A stretch of DNA of 64,000 bases, taken from contig NC_016458.1 of assembly GCF_000226115.1 (NCBI RefSeq), forward strand, positions 7,226,001 through 7,290,000, written 5' to 3'. Origin of the DNA: Thermothielavioides terrestris NRRL 8126. Taxonomy: Eukaryota > Ascomycota > Sordariomycetes > Sordariales > Chaetomiaceae. The first letter of the stretch is position 1; every line of letters starts with the position of its first letter. Shown here piece after piece: positions 32,923 through 43,418 of the stretch. Both the position numbers and the translations under genes were made by a program. The notes under the pieces are model-generated. The model saw nothing but the letters and a program-made list of their open reading frames with translations, ran no database searches and was not told where the DNA came from.

Positions 32923-34950
32923 ATGGCAGACGGCGCAGTCACGGCTTTGGCTACATCTACCTCTTCAGAAGATCCGCGGTCTACATCATGCACGGTTCCG
33001 CGCCAGTTAGCTTGCGATATTGCGCGGCACCCAGCCCCGTCAGATAAATCCAAAGTGCCAGTCTTCAGGCTGAGGCGGAACCCCGGACAGGATGCCAATC
33101 TGGAAAACGGGCAGGGCCGGGGAGGGGTGAGCGCAACGCCCCCGGCTCGGCCGGAGGGCGTCCGGAAACCACGCTCACCGCCACGGCATGCAGCAAGCCT
33201 GAATCCCGAATCGTCGCCTTGCGATTTACAGAACGATGCAAGAACCCTGCATAGACTGCAGATAACAGGGCCTCCTAGCTCCACTGGTTCTGTTCGCGAG
33301 CCGGGCCTTCCCGAGTCTTTGGTTCTGTCCCCCAGGATTATTGTTACTCCAGAATATCCTGCTGTTGACGAGGCTGTGACAACCCTCTGGGCAGCCGTGC
33401 AGGTATCCGCCCAACTGTGCCCCGCCAACCCTCCGGGCCAGCGACAACATGATGCCCTTTCTGGAAGTGGAAGGACTTGCAGCCAGGTGACGTCTTCATC
33501 AAGTGAGCAAGTTACTGGCGTCGTCGGAACATACGAGACAGTATCTGACATCGCAAAGATGTATTGCAACATGGCTTTCTGCACGATGTCTCGGTCGAGA
33601 TATTGCCCAGCAACAAGAGCACGGTTGTGGAGGTGCTGGATGATGGAGCATGCGACAAGTGAGTATGTTCCATGGCGAGAATGCCCGAAGGATTGCTGCT
33701 GAACAAGAAGCTCAAAACCCGGCCTCATCCTCCATCTCGGGTCGCAGCTTCTCCTGATGGCGCATATACGCTTTCTCCCTGGATTTCGTTGCCCGCCGCG
33801 AACCCATACGCGCCAAAACTCTGATGACTTGATCGAGGACCTAGAGCGCCACCTCGGCGGCGCGACGACCGAGTACCTTCAAGTCCGCGTGACTTACCGC
33901 CACTCCGGGTTTCCGCAGAGCTATGTTCAGACGTCAGCGGACCTGGGGACGGCACCGCTTCATCGTATGACTGTACAAACCATCCTTCAAACTACCGCCA
34001 TTGCCACCATCCAACGACATGATTCCACATCTCCGTGGGCGCCTCAGCCGCGGATGCCTAGCCCAAACGCACTGTTTGAAATTGTCGCCTCGCACTAGGG
34101 GACCGAGCGTGCACACCGGGTGATGCAGCGTATTATACGGTCCAGGACGCCCGGGCACGGCAGTGGCATCGAGGCGCAGCCCCTGACGGGGACAGGAGTT
34201 CTCAGGCCCCGTTCAGGTGTGACTGTCTCCGAAAGAGGAGACCAGGAAGAAGGGGTTGGGAAGGGGACCGTCGGGCAGGAGCTGCAGCCGAATCGAGGAG
34301 GGACCGAAGAGCCGGTTCGTCCAACACCACCCCCACCGACTCGACAGGCGCCCCCAGTTCCCAGACGCCAAACCAGCCTGCGGAAGGTCTCGCTCTCATC
34401 ATTGGCTAACCAGCATTCCCGAGACTACGACGCGACACCGGACCATGAATCTGACGCGGGTAGTCTTGTCGAACCGGCCGGGAGAAGCTGGGACCATTTT
34501 CGGCAGGCTCCAGGCGCAGATCCCAGGGCCCGGGTGACGCCCACGACAGGCGTCAGGCAATGGAGCTCGCAGCTCCCCAAACCCCAGAGAGTTGCGTCGG
34601 GCGTCCAGGCCTCGTCGCCCTCAAGCCGAGCCTCATCACCCTCGCCTGTTATCACGCCGATAACGCGCGCCAGCGCACGAAGAGACGCAAGGGCGCAAAC
34701 GGAGAGACGGCGGGTGCCCAAGGGGAACTGGGCGGCGGTGGGATACGACGCCGCAATGGTGGCTCTCACCCCCGTTGTAGCAGGCGTGCAGACAGGAAAC
34801 AACGGCCATCTCCGAAGGTCTAAGAGCACGGGCAAGGTCGCAAGAAGGGCGGAGAAGGGCAGCGGCAGAAGCAGCAGCGACGCGCCGGAGAAGAAGGACA
34901 AGGAAAAGCCGAAGGATAGGGGGTGGAGCTGGACAAGCTGGTGGCAGTGA
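32923..34950 (+). pseudogene. Unknown Ser/Pro-rich protein gene interrupted by a single in-frame TAG
   Basis: I do not recognise the family. Exons 32923-33502, 33559-33658 and 33708-34950 join in phase (1923 nt, 641 codons including the final stop) if one TAG at 34096-34098 is read through. Visible parts: a disordered Arg/Pro/Ser-rich N-terminus; a folded-looking block SPRIIVTPEYPAVDEAVTTLWAAVQ; HDVSVEILPSNKSTVVEVLDD; then SDDLIEDLERHLG with EYLQVRVTYRHSGFP; and after the TAG a basic, low-complexity tail. Without readthrough the product is 356 residues. Coding quality is equal on both sides of the TAG and splicing cannot remove it in frame. Either the gene is broken by one base change (TGG to TAG is the simplest), or this is an assembly error. 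The exon 3 start may be 3 nt further on. Confidence 0.55.
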
Positions 34951-35130
34951 CCGGGGGGTGTCGGGCGAGACTGGAACTGCCCTGGACCGTCGAGAAGATT
35001 ACATATCATCATCATCCAAAAGACCAAGTGGCGTTACGATGGCGCTTCCATATGAGAGCACAGACAGTTCAAGTCATCCATGCTCATCCATGCTTCATTT
35101 ATTTATTCAGTCCTGCCCTCCTGGTTCCCT

Positions 35131-36785
35131 TCACCTCCTCCTTCTGTCACCCCCTCTGTCATTCCCTCTGTCGCCCCCTCTGTCGCCCCCTCTGTCGACA
35201 CCTCTGTCGTTCCCCCCTGCCCCCTCCTCCGCCTTCACCTCAGAGGCGTCACTCTGCGCACCCGTCATGCCGACCGGATTCCCATCGTCATCAAACTCGG
35301 CCCACCGAAAGAAGGCGCAGGCCTCGCGGCCGGGCACGTTGCCGGCGTAGCACATCCAGAAGTAGCGCCCCCAGTTCTGCCGGCGGCGGGTGACCACGCG
35401 CAGCACGGCGGGCACGCCGCAGGGGCAGCGCGGCGTGGCGCGCGGGTGGAAGCCCGCGCGGTAGTGCCGGTACGTGACGTTGATGCGCCGCGCGCCGGCC
35501 ACCGGGTGCGGGTCCACCGCCGCCGCCGGGTGCACCGCGTGCTTCCAGCCCTCTTGCATCTCGGCGTGCATGACCAGCAGCGAGTTGTGCGGCAGGTGGA
35601 TTGCGATTTGGCCGTCGCCTTGGCCTTCGCCGGCTTGGTCGGCGGGGGGTGGTTGGTGGTGTTCGTCGTCGTCGTCGTTGACGGCGGCGGCGGCGGTGGT
35701 GGTATTGTTGGGGTCTGGGGTTGCGGGAGGGAAGGGAATGCGACGCACGCGGAACTCGCGGGTGACGCCGAGCGACAGCGAGCCGATCACCGCGCGCGGG
35801 CCGAGGTAGGTTAGTTGGTCGCTATGCTGTGGATCGATCGCGGAGGGGAAAATGGTCAGTTTGTGGTTGATGGTGCATGATGAGATATGATGGATGGCAG
35901 GAAGGGGATGACGCGGCATACCCAGCCGACGCTCTCGTGCGGGCCGTTATAGCAGTTTACAAAGGCGGCGTTTGGGATCCATGGGTCGGGGGACTGGTAT
36001 TTGAGCTTCTTCCCCCCGTAGCGGGTGCGGATGCGCTCTTGGATCTCCCTGTTGACGGCCTCCTGCACGCGGGCCCTGACTCTCTCGAGCTGCGGCGTCA
36101 GGGTCCGGACGTCCTGCATCATATCGTCTCAGCGTGTTGCCCACCGGGAGAGAAAGAACTGAGTCAGGAACATGCGCACCGTCATCCGCACGCCGTTGTA
36201 CACATATTCGTGCTTCTGCTCCTGCAGCTCCTTGTAGCTGCCCACGTAGAAGGCCGAGGTGTGAGGGCTCGAGACCACGTTGTCAAACAGCTTGAAGGTG
36301 GCCTTCTCAAAAGTCTTGGACTCCTCCAGCAGTTCCCGTAGGAGCAGGTCTGCATCCTCTGCCGGCAAGAAATTGTGGATGATGGTGCAGGGGGTGTGTT
36401 CGCTGATGTCCAGGGGGTCGTAGAGGTGCAGCGTCGCCCCTTTCCGGGCGAGCACCTTGGCCCGCTTAGACGAGGGAGAAGAAAGCGAGCCGGATGAGCT
36501 GACAGCAAAGGACCGCAGCGAGGACTGGGCAGCTACGGCAGGGCCCAAGCCCGGTTTCCTGGGTAGGCGTGGAGCCTTGAGGGCCCGCGATGTGGCCTCG
36601 ACGTCGCCATCGTGGGCGAGCAAGACGTCCAGCAGCGCCTCCTGGTCGACGTGCGGGTGGAGCGACGACAGGATGGCCAGCTTGATGTCCGTGGATTCTT
36701 CGTGTGCATCATCGGCGGGGCTTGTCCCAGAAGTGGTTTGGGCCGCACAGGCCTTCCGCTTCTTCCTCGTTACGAAGGCATCCAT
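35131..36785 (-). CDS. CUE-AlkB-GRF protein: Fe(II)/2-oxoglutarate dioxygenase for alkylated nucleic acid
   Basis: Predicted direct-reversal demethylase. Exons 36785-36180, 36113-35922 and 35826-35131 join in phase 0 to 497 residues. An upstream Met at 36818 would add 11. It begins MDAFVTRKKRK, reminiscent of the MDRFL start of human ALKBH2. Residues about 31-75 form a CUE-like domain (LSSLHPHVDQEALLDVLL, DVEATSRAL). The AlkB core follows: IIHNFLP, NCYNGPHESVGW, HSD as the iron-binding HxD, WKHAVHP with the distal His, and RRINVTYR for 2-oxoglutarate. Then comes a GRF zinc finger (CPCG, GRYFWMC, CAFFRW). The C-terminus is a (R-G-G/N-D) repeat encoded by a CTCTGTC minisatellite. An Asn/Asp/His/Pro-rich insert lies inside the core. 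Divergent from PEX7. Confidence 0.87.
35147..35215 (-). repeat. CTCTGTC minisatellite in the 3' end of the AlkB gene
   Basis: About six imperfect 12-bp copies based on CCCTCTGTC(G/A) encode the C-terminal DRGGDRGNDRG-like tail on the minus strand; such RGG-type tails often bind RNA or DNA. Unit length of 12 keeps the frame. Confidence 0.7.
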
Positions 36786-37505
36786 AGCGTTAACGTGTTC
36801 GGCGCTTCTCTCTGGCAAGGCCGTAAAGATCTGGCCGGGCGCAATGGACCGCGTCGTACGTCCATGTCATGACTGTTAAAAACCGCGTTCGGTTGGGGGG
36901 TCCGCCGGCGACACGGCTGTTTGACGCGTGTCGTTTCATTGCGTGTCGTTTCATTGCAAGTCTGAAGGGCGTAGAAAAAGGTGGGGGGCTGCGACGCGTC
37001 GTCACGTGGATTAATTACGCTAGTGGTTTCCTTCTATGGAATAGTTGCGGCTTACAGGTTACAACTTGCTGACATCCGGCAGTTTTGTGAAAGCATGTGC
37101 TTGTCACTCGGCTCCCCGACCAGCCATGGTCCTTCGGGGACGATTCGCGCGAGGGAGGGCGTTAGGAAATGTCAAGAAACATCGATGAGATTGTCAATGT
37201 TTGCTTCGGCGTCGGGGAACATCAATTGAGTGCCGCACACAATAGAACTGTACATACAGGCTCCATTGTTCAAAGCAGTCGGTACTCGGAAGCGTTGATC
37301 ACGGAAAGAAAGTACATTGGATGCCGAACCTCGGCCCCGCCACCCCTCCTCCTCTTCGCCGGCAGTGTATCCATAACAGTGCTACGCCCAAAGCCGACCT
37401 GCACCATCCCGTCTGCCACCATCGATCGTGAAACCCGTACTCCGTAGCCCTCCAGACAAAATCGCGCGCGCATTGCGCAACAGCAGTCGACGGCGACTTG
37501 CCGCC
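36786..37505. promoter_or_regulatory. Divergent promoter region AlkB/PEX7
   Basis: 720 bp between two start codons pointing apart. It contains a 15-bp tandem duplication (GCGTGTCGTTTCATT twice, 36926-36955) and a CACGTG E-box at 37003-37008. Function is inferred from position. Confidence 0.45.
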
Positions 37506-38704
37506 ATGGCGTCCATGCTAGAATTCCGCACGCCGGGCTTCAATCCCTATGCGGTCAAGTACTCGCCCTACTACGACTCGCGCCTTGCCGTGGCCGCATC
37601 CGCCCATTACGGCATCGTCGGCAATGGTCGCCTGTTCGTGCTCGGCCTGGGCCCCGGTGGCATCCAGCTCGAGAGGGCCTTTGAGACCAACGATGCGCAG
37701 TACGACCTCGTGTGGTCCGAGATCAACGAGAACCAACTCCTGGTTGCCTGCGGTGATGGCTCGCTCAAGCTGTTCGACCTCGCCGCCGGCGATTTCCCCA
37801 TCATGAGCTTTAGCGAGCACAAGCGCGAGGCCTTTTCGGTCTGCTGGAACCCCATTACCAAAGACAGCTTCATCTCGAGCTCGTGGGACGGCACCGTCAA
37901 GATCGTGAGACCCTCCCGTTTGCTGTTCCCTTCCCAAGTAGGCCGCGGGCACGAACCAAGTGAAACTTGCTGACTCTCTGCCGTCGTGTCGCCGCGCTCA
38001 CTCAGTGGTCGCCCTCGCGCCCCACATCCCTCAAGACCCTTCCCGTCGGCACCTGCACTTACTCGGCCTGCTTCTCCCCGACCAACCCCGCCATCATCTC
38101 GTGCGTGTCCTCCGACTCGCACATCCGCATCTTCGACCTGCGCACCCCCGTGTCGGCCAAGTACCACCTGGTCAGCATCATCCCGGCGCACGCCCCGCCG
38201 CCCGGCCCGACCCTGCCGCTGCTCTCCACCGGCGAGGTCTTCGCGGGCAACGTGCCGGCCGAGATCCTGACGCACGACTGGAACAAGTACCGCGACACGG
38301 TGCTCGCGACCGGCGGCGTCGACCGCCTCGTGCGCACCTTCGACGTGCGCAACCCGGCCGGCGGGCCCCTCGCCGTCCTGCCGGGCCACGAGTACGCTGT
38401 GCGCCGCCTGGCCTGGAGCCCGCACGCGAGCGACGTGCTCGCCACCGCGAGCTACGACATGACGGTGCGCGTGTGGTCCGACGGCTCGCAGCTGCAACCG
38501 CGACGACCGCCGGAGCATCCCAACAGCAACAGCAACAACACCAACATCATCCCCGTCGGCACGCAGCTCGGCCTCATGAACCGCCACGCCGAGTTCGCCA
38601 CCGGCGTCGACTGGTGCCTGTTCGGCGCCGGCGGCTGGCTGGCCTCGGCCGGCTGGGACCAGCGCGTGCTGGTGTGGGACGCCCACTCCCTGCTGCGCGG
38701 CTGA
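37506..38704 (+). CDS. PEX7: Peroxin 7, receptor for PTS2 cargo
   Basis: WD40 beta-propeller that recognises the N-terminal PTS2 signal of matrix proteins in the cytosol and brings them to the peroxisome with a co-receptor (PEX20 in fungi). Exons 37506-37904 and 38006-38704 join in phase 0 (VKI|WSP) to 365 residues, normal for PEX7. It begins MASMLEFRTPGFNPYAVKYSP, the typical start. Repeats include YDLVWSE, ACGDGSLKLFD, FSVCWNP and SSSWDGTVKIW, then ISCVSSDSHIRIFDLR, TGGVDRLVRTFDVR, ATASYDMTVRVW and SAGWDQRVLVWD. An Asn-rich loop (about residue 305-315) lies between the last blades. The second Met three codons on is an alternative start. The 100-nt intron has CTGAC before CAG. Confidence 0.95.
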
Positions 38705-39933
38705 TCTTTTGCTGAGCCGAGTCGAGCTGAGCCGAGCCGCTGCTTCGTGAAGGAGCCAGTCAGGCGGTGTGGGCAAATTGGGCAAATGCTGCGCTTGTCT
38801 CAACGAGGCGTATGTTCAGATCGGCTTTCCTCATTTCTTCCCTCTCTTGTGTGTTCCCTTTACAGTTCCTCCCTTCCCCAACGACTGTACAATACAAACT
38901 CGCCCATAGCCCTCGCATTTCCCCCACCCCTCTTCCTGCGTCAGGGCAACTCCCCGTTGTGTTCTGTTTTTTCAAGGAGCAGAGAGAGAGCAGATTCGGT
39001 CATGCCACACTCTGATTCTGTGTGGTCTGTGTCGGTTGTAGGAGGAGGAAACAGACTAAAAGATGATACCCCCCCGCGGCTGTTTAGACGGAAGAATGAA
39101 AAGGGAAGATATGGACAGCGGTTGACGGGTTTACTGTGGTACGGATGGGCTTTGGAAAGGTCAGGTCCGGTCAGGTACGGGGGTTCTCGGGGATGATACG
39201 AAAATGGATTTATGGCTGGCCACTGGCCCGAGTAAACGGCGTTTGAAAAAAACGGATGGATGGATGAGACTTGAGGAGCCGCAAAAGACGTTGTCTCCTC
39301 AACGAATCCCGGCGGATATTCGTTTTCCTTGCAAGTTCTCCCTGATGCTATGCTATGAATGTAATGGGACGACGTCGGAGTCCATCGACAGACACAGTCC
39401 TTCATGGCATTAGATATGCCGCTGAACAACAGAGCCAACCATCAAATGCAATTCATTACATGTCTATCATACATAGGGCTACATGTCTATCATACAGAAG
39501 GGGAAACTGCGTCAAAAATAAACACAAATATAGAGATGAGAGATGGGATGATCTGTTGCCGCCCTGCCACGGCCTACCCTCCCTCCCCGGCCCCGCCTAG
39601 ATCGCCCGGCCCAGTGAAGGAATAACGACCCGACAGCAGACAAAGAACTGATGAAACGACACGAATGTCCCATCTCTAGGTCCAGAATCCGGCCAACACC
39701 ACTAGACGATAATAATACAGAACCCTTCATTTCCTCGGGCCAATTTAGTTCTTTCCCCCCCCCCCCTTTTCCCATCTATCGGCCTTCCCCCCTTTTCAAA
39801 ACTTGTTCCGCCTCTTGAAGAAGGCTAGCACAGAATATGCTTTTGATACAGACGCAGCGTCCGAAGCGGGGGGCAGCGTTCAGACAGCGGAAAACAGGCG
39901 GAGCGCACTGGCTCGGCATGCCCGTCAAAGCAT
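38705..39933. other. Convergent 3' region PEX7/helicase
   Basis: 1.2 kb between two 3' ends; no gene seen. A 16-bp direct repeat ACATGTCTATCATACA occurs at 39458-39473 and 39481-39496, and a C-run of more than 10 near 39755. Confidence 0.5.
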
Positions 39934-41878
39934 CTAGAAGCTAGCGCGAGGAACGCGGGAGGGTTTGTGGCCGTCGCGCTCTTCAGCAGCCATGCGCTCC
40001 AAGTTCTCAAAGCGATCATTGTAGTCGCGGTCAAAGCCGCCACGGAAGCCACGGCCGCGAGAATGGCGGAACCTGGGCTCGTCGGCAATCCGCAGCCCCC
40101 TAACCCTGCCCAAATGGCGTTTCAACTTTGGCGAGACGGCCGGTGGTGCTTCCATCCCCCAAGTGTACTTCGCCATGTTGTTGAGCTCGTCGACCATTTC
40201 CTGCTTCTCGACCGAACTCATGTTTCCGAGGAGGAGCGAGGTGTAAGTCTCCTTCAGCACCTCGTGTGGAACCTTCTTAGCCGCCTCCCTAATCTTCTCG
40301 AAGGTATCGGGCAAGCGATGAGCCCTGCGAACGTCGACGAGACCAGATTCGAAGTCGGTGCACCGCTGGATCGGGAGGCCCGGGAGAAGATACCTCGCGC
40401 TTGGGACTTCGATATCCGACACCAGTAGGTAGGCCTGACCCTCCTTGCCGGCTCGCCCGGTTCGCCCAATGCGGTGGATGTAGGTGTCGCGAGTCGTGGG
40501 GACGTGCACTTGGATGACGTGAGTCACGTTGGGGAAGTCCATGCCTCTGGCCGAAACATCGCTTGAGATGAGAATCGCCGAGGTCGCCTTCCTGAAGGCG
40601 TCGGCGTTGTGCGTCCGCGTGCTCTGGGAGAGCCTGGAATGCATTTCAAAGATCTTGGGCATCCAGGGCTCGTCCCCTCGAAGGTGGCGGAACAGGTGCG
40701 AGTAGTACGTGACGGATGCCGTGGTGGGTAGGAAGACGATGGCTTTGAAAGGGGTCGAAGGATCGGCCTTCTCGGTGTGATGGCGTATTATCTCCAACAG
40801 GGTCGGCCCCAAGTTCTCGAAGCCGCGGCAAGGGACGATGAACTGCGGCACTTTCTCGTGGGTCGGCACCTCATCGGCTTTGACCGTCTGGACGAACTCG
40901 AAGTTGGTCGGGTTGATGAACTTGCGAGCCAGGGAAACCACATGTTTGGGCAAGGTGGCCGAATAGAGGAGGGTCTGGCGGGGGCATTGCTCAATCGTGG
41001 GCAGGATGTGGAAGATCGCATCGAGCTCGTCCTGGAAGCCCACGTCCAACATCCGATCTGCTTCGTCCAACACCAGGGCGGCAAGACGGGGGGCGTCGAT
41101 GCCGCTCGTCGGGTCGTCGAGGAGATCGCGCAGACGGCCAGGGGTGGCCACCAGCAGGTGGCAGCCCTCACGGCGGGCCCTGAGAAGCATGGATTTCTTC
41201 TGGGTGCCGCCAACAGCGGTTTGGACGGTGACGCCGGTGTTTTTGCAAAGCCGTCTTGCTTCCTCTGCGATCTGCTCGGCGAGCTCGCGGGTAGGCGACA
41301 GGACGATGGCGCGGATGTCATCGCAGCGTGGCGGGTCGCGGGCCCACCTATGGCCCCGGGGCGGCTGCGCGAGGCGGGGCTGCTGAGCGATGATCTTCTG
41401 GATGATGGGAACGAGGAAAGCAAGCGTCTTGCCGGTGCCGGTTTTTGCTTGCGCGACGCTGCAGGGGTGCGTCAGCCTCGCGATCACATGTTCACAAAGC
41501 AAAAAGGGGAAACGAGTCGACCCACACGTCTTTCCCGGCGAGAGCGGAATTGATGGTCAAGGATTGAACATCCGTCATGGTCTCATACCGCATGCCCTCG
41601 GTGATGGCGCGGACGAGCTGCTCCGTGACGCCAAGCTGCAGGAGTTCTTCGAAGCGGGAGATGAGCTTGGGAGCACCGTCGCTCGCCGGCTGGCTCGCGG
41701 CGGCCTCGCTCGAGTAGAATCGCAGCAGGGAGCCGGCGGGCCGAGACAGAGCAACAGCGCTCCGCGAGAAGCGTGCGAGGGCGAGGGCGGCCGACGAAGC
41801 CCGGGAAGCCGGCTGCACCGGGCGCACAGCGAGGGCGACGCGGCAGGCGGCTGCGTGCCGCAGAAGACCAGCCTTCAT
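39934..41878 (-). CDS. cyt-19: Mitochondrial DEAD-box RNA helicase, CYT-19 / MSS116 family
   Basis: RNA chaperone predicted to act in the mitochondrial matrix on group I/II introns and translation, as known for Neurospora CYT-19 and yeast Mss116. Exons 41878-41526 and 41458-39934 join in phase (GKDVVAQAKTGTGKT) to 625 residues, the length of CYT-19. The first about 50 residues are Arg/Ala/Ser-rich without acids, a mitochondrial presequence ending near LLRFYSSEA. Motifs in order: Q-motif region ISRFEELLQLG, AKTGTGKT, SPTRELAEQ, ATPGRL, VLDEADRML (about 249), SATLP, FLPTTASV, SSDVSARGMDFP and HRIGRTGRAG. The C-terminus has a family-specific helical domain and an RG-rich basic tail (RGRGFRGGFDRDYNDR) that tethers RNA. 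The intron is 67 nt. Orthology is probable, not proven. Confidence 0.9.
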
Positions 41879-42400
41879 TTTGATGAACGGGTCTGGTCAA
41901 TTGATTCGTGCCGCGTGGTCCTCAGAGCGGGTGTCGAAAGTTTCGCAACATAGGAGCGGCTCTCGAGGCTGGGAAATGGTGAGGGCGACGGCCGAAAGTG
42001 TTGCGATGCAGACAATGCCTGGGGGTTATCGGGTCCAATGCGAGCAACAGAGGCGGAAAGAAAATTTCCAAGCAGTGCTACACTACACTACGGGTTAGCG
42101 GGCAAAGATCTTATCTTATCATCGAGCGCGTCGTTGATTGCGAGTAACGGTATCCCTGTTGCTCGACATGACTCCCCATGCTCTGAGCCCCCGTGCTTCC
42201 TCGCCTGAGAGCGCAGCGGGCGCTGCTCCCAACTGCCTCAACCGGCACTCCAATGGTGTGCATTTATCATTCCAACCAGCAGGGCGGGATGGATAACTCA
42301 GGTAATCCATACGAAGCGGCCCAGACCCAAGTACTCTGCGCTCTCTGAGATACGACGATACTTGCGCTTGCGATCTCTCTCTCTCTCTCTGTCCCCCCCA

Positions 42401-42472
<72 letters not shown>

Positions 42473-42590
42473 CAACCGTGTGGAAAAAGAAAGATGTCTT
42501 GCGAAACAACCTCCACGGCCGACAAATGACCCATCGACCATGGCAACCCCCCCAAGAGCCAACGCAGCCACACAGCCAAAGAGCCAAACA
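41879..42590. other. Intergenic region with A68 run and CT repeat
   Basis: Promoter side of the helicase gene and 3' side of the next gene. A perfect A-run of 68 (42402-42469) follows a (CT)n tract at 42374-42390 and a C7 run. A TACAC repeat lies near 42079. Confidence 0.6.
42402..42469 (+). repeat. Homopolymer A68
   Basis: 68 consecutive A directly counted. On the minus strand it is a T-run about 120 bp downstream of the stop codon of the Ala/Gly-repeat gene. Length in the assembly may be inexact. Confidence 0.9.
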
Positions 42591-43418
42591 CTACTGACCC
42601 CCTCCCCCCTCTGTGTCTCCCAACCCGCCCCCTTCCCGGGCGACAACCCACGCCACAAACTCGCAAACGGCCCTGCGGAGGCCCTCGGCGACGTACTCCA
42701 GCACCGCCACCAGGTTCCTGACGGGAAACGTGCCGGACAGCCAGCGTAGCGCCACGCACGTTGCCCGGAGCAGCCGCTCGGCCGCCAGCAGCAGGTGCGG
42801 GATGTACTGGTGCTGCTGCTCCGCCTGGACCAGCTGGGCGCCGAAGACGGCGAGCCTGGGCGCGAGCCAGCTGCCGACCGTGTACAGCCAGCGCAGGAAG
42901 CAGAGCGCGAGCCAGTGCACCACGTTCACGTCGTCGCCGCCGCCGCCGTCGCCGTAGCCGTAGCCGCCGCCGGTCATTGCGGGACCTTGTTGCTTCCCGC
43001 CGCGAGACCCTTCTCGTGCTCCTCCTCCTCCTCCTCCTCCTCCTCCTCCTCCTCCTGCTGCTGCTGCTGCCGCCGCCGCTGCCGCGTCTGCCAGCGCCGG
43101 GGGCATGGCGCGGCACAGGATCGCCGCGTCGTCCGGGTCGAGATCGCGAGGCAGCCCGCTAAGCACGCGCCGCGCACCGTCGATGTAGGTCGACCGCTCG
43201 AACTCGCCGTGCTGCTCAGCGGGAGCTACCGCCGTCGCGGGAGCAGCCGCCACCGCGGGCGGCGCCATCGTCGTGGGGAGGGCCATCGTCGTGAAAGGAG
43301 CGATCGCCCGGCGAAGGCGGTTTCGGAGTGAGGGGAACGCATAGTCCAGCAGGACATAAGCCACCTTCCACTCGGGTTCTGCCGCGCGCTTGTTGACCGT
43401 GTCGTCCTTGGATGCCAT
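42591..43418 (-). CDS. Hypothetical protein with poly-Ala/poly-Gly tract
   Basis: Single open frame of 275 residues from MASKDDTVNKRAAEPEWKV. An in-frame extension to 43667 lacks coding character, so I chose 43418. The N-terminal block (EPEWKVAYVLLDYAFPSLRNRLRR) is followed by an Ala/Pro/Thr linker. Next is a conserved-looking stretch (STYIDGARRVLSGLPRDLDPDDAAILCRAMP), then Ala11 and Gly12 encoded by a triplet array. The C-terminal half consists of amphipathic or membrane-seeking helices rich in Leu, Ala, Trp and Arg (HWLALCFLRWLYTVGSWLAP and similar). Family and function are unknown. The helices could sit on a membrane, but no clear transmembrane topology can be claimed. Confidence 0.6.
   Translation of the reverse strand: MASKDDTVNKRAAEPEWKVAYVLLDYAFPSLRNRLRRAIAPFTTMALPTTMAPPAVAAAPATAVAPAEQHGEFERSTYIDGARRVLSGLPRDLDPDDAAILCRAMPPALADAAAAAAAAAAGGGGGGGGGGGGAREGSRGGKQQGPAMTGGGYGYGDGGGGDDVNVVHWLALCFLRWLYTVGSWLAPRLAVFGAQLVQAEQQHQYIPHLLLAAERLLRATCVALRWLSGTFPVRNLVAVLEYVAEGLRRAVCEFVAWVVAREGGGLGDTEGGGGQ
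43014..43087 (-). repeat. Triplet array encoding Ala and Gly runs
   Basis: On the plus strand CTC, then CTG, then CCG triplets; on the coding minus strand GGA and GCA codons giving the Gly12 and Ala11 runs. Likely length-variable. Confidence 0.8.

Noticed and set aside
35147..35215. Regular repeats considered as a CRISPR array
   Set aside because: 12-bp units without spacers lie inside the AlkB coding frame of a eukaryote; a minisatellite.
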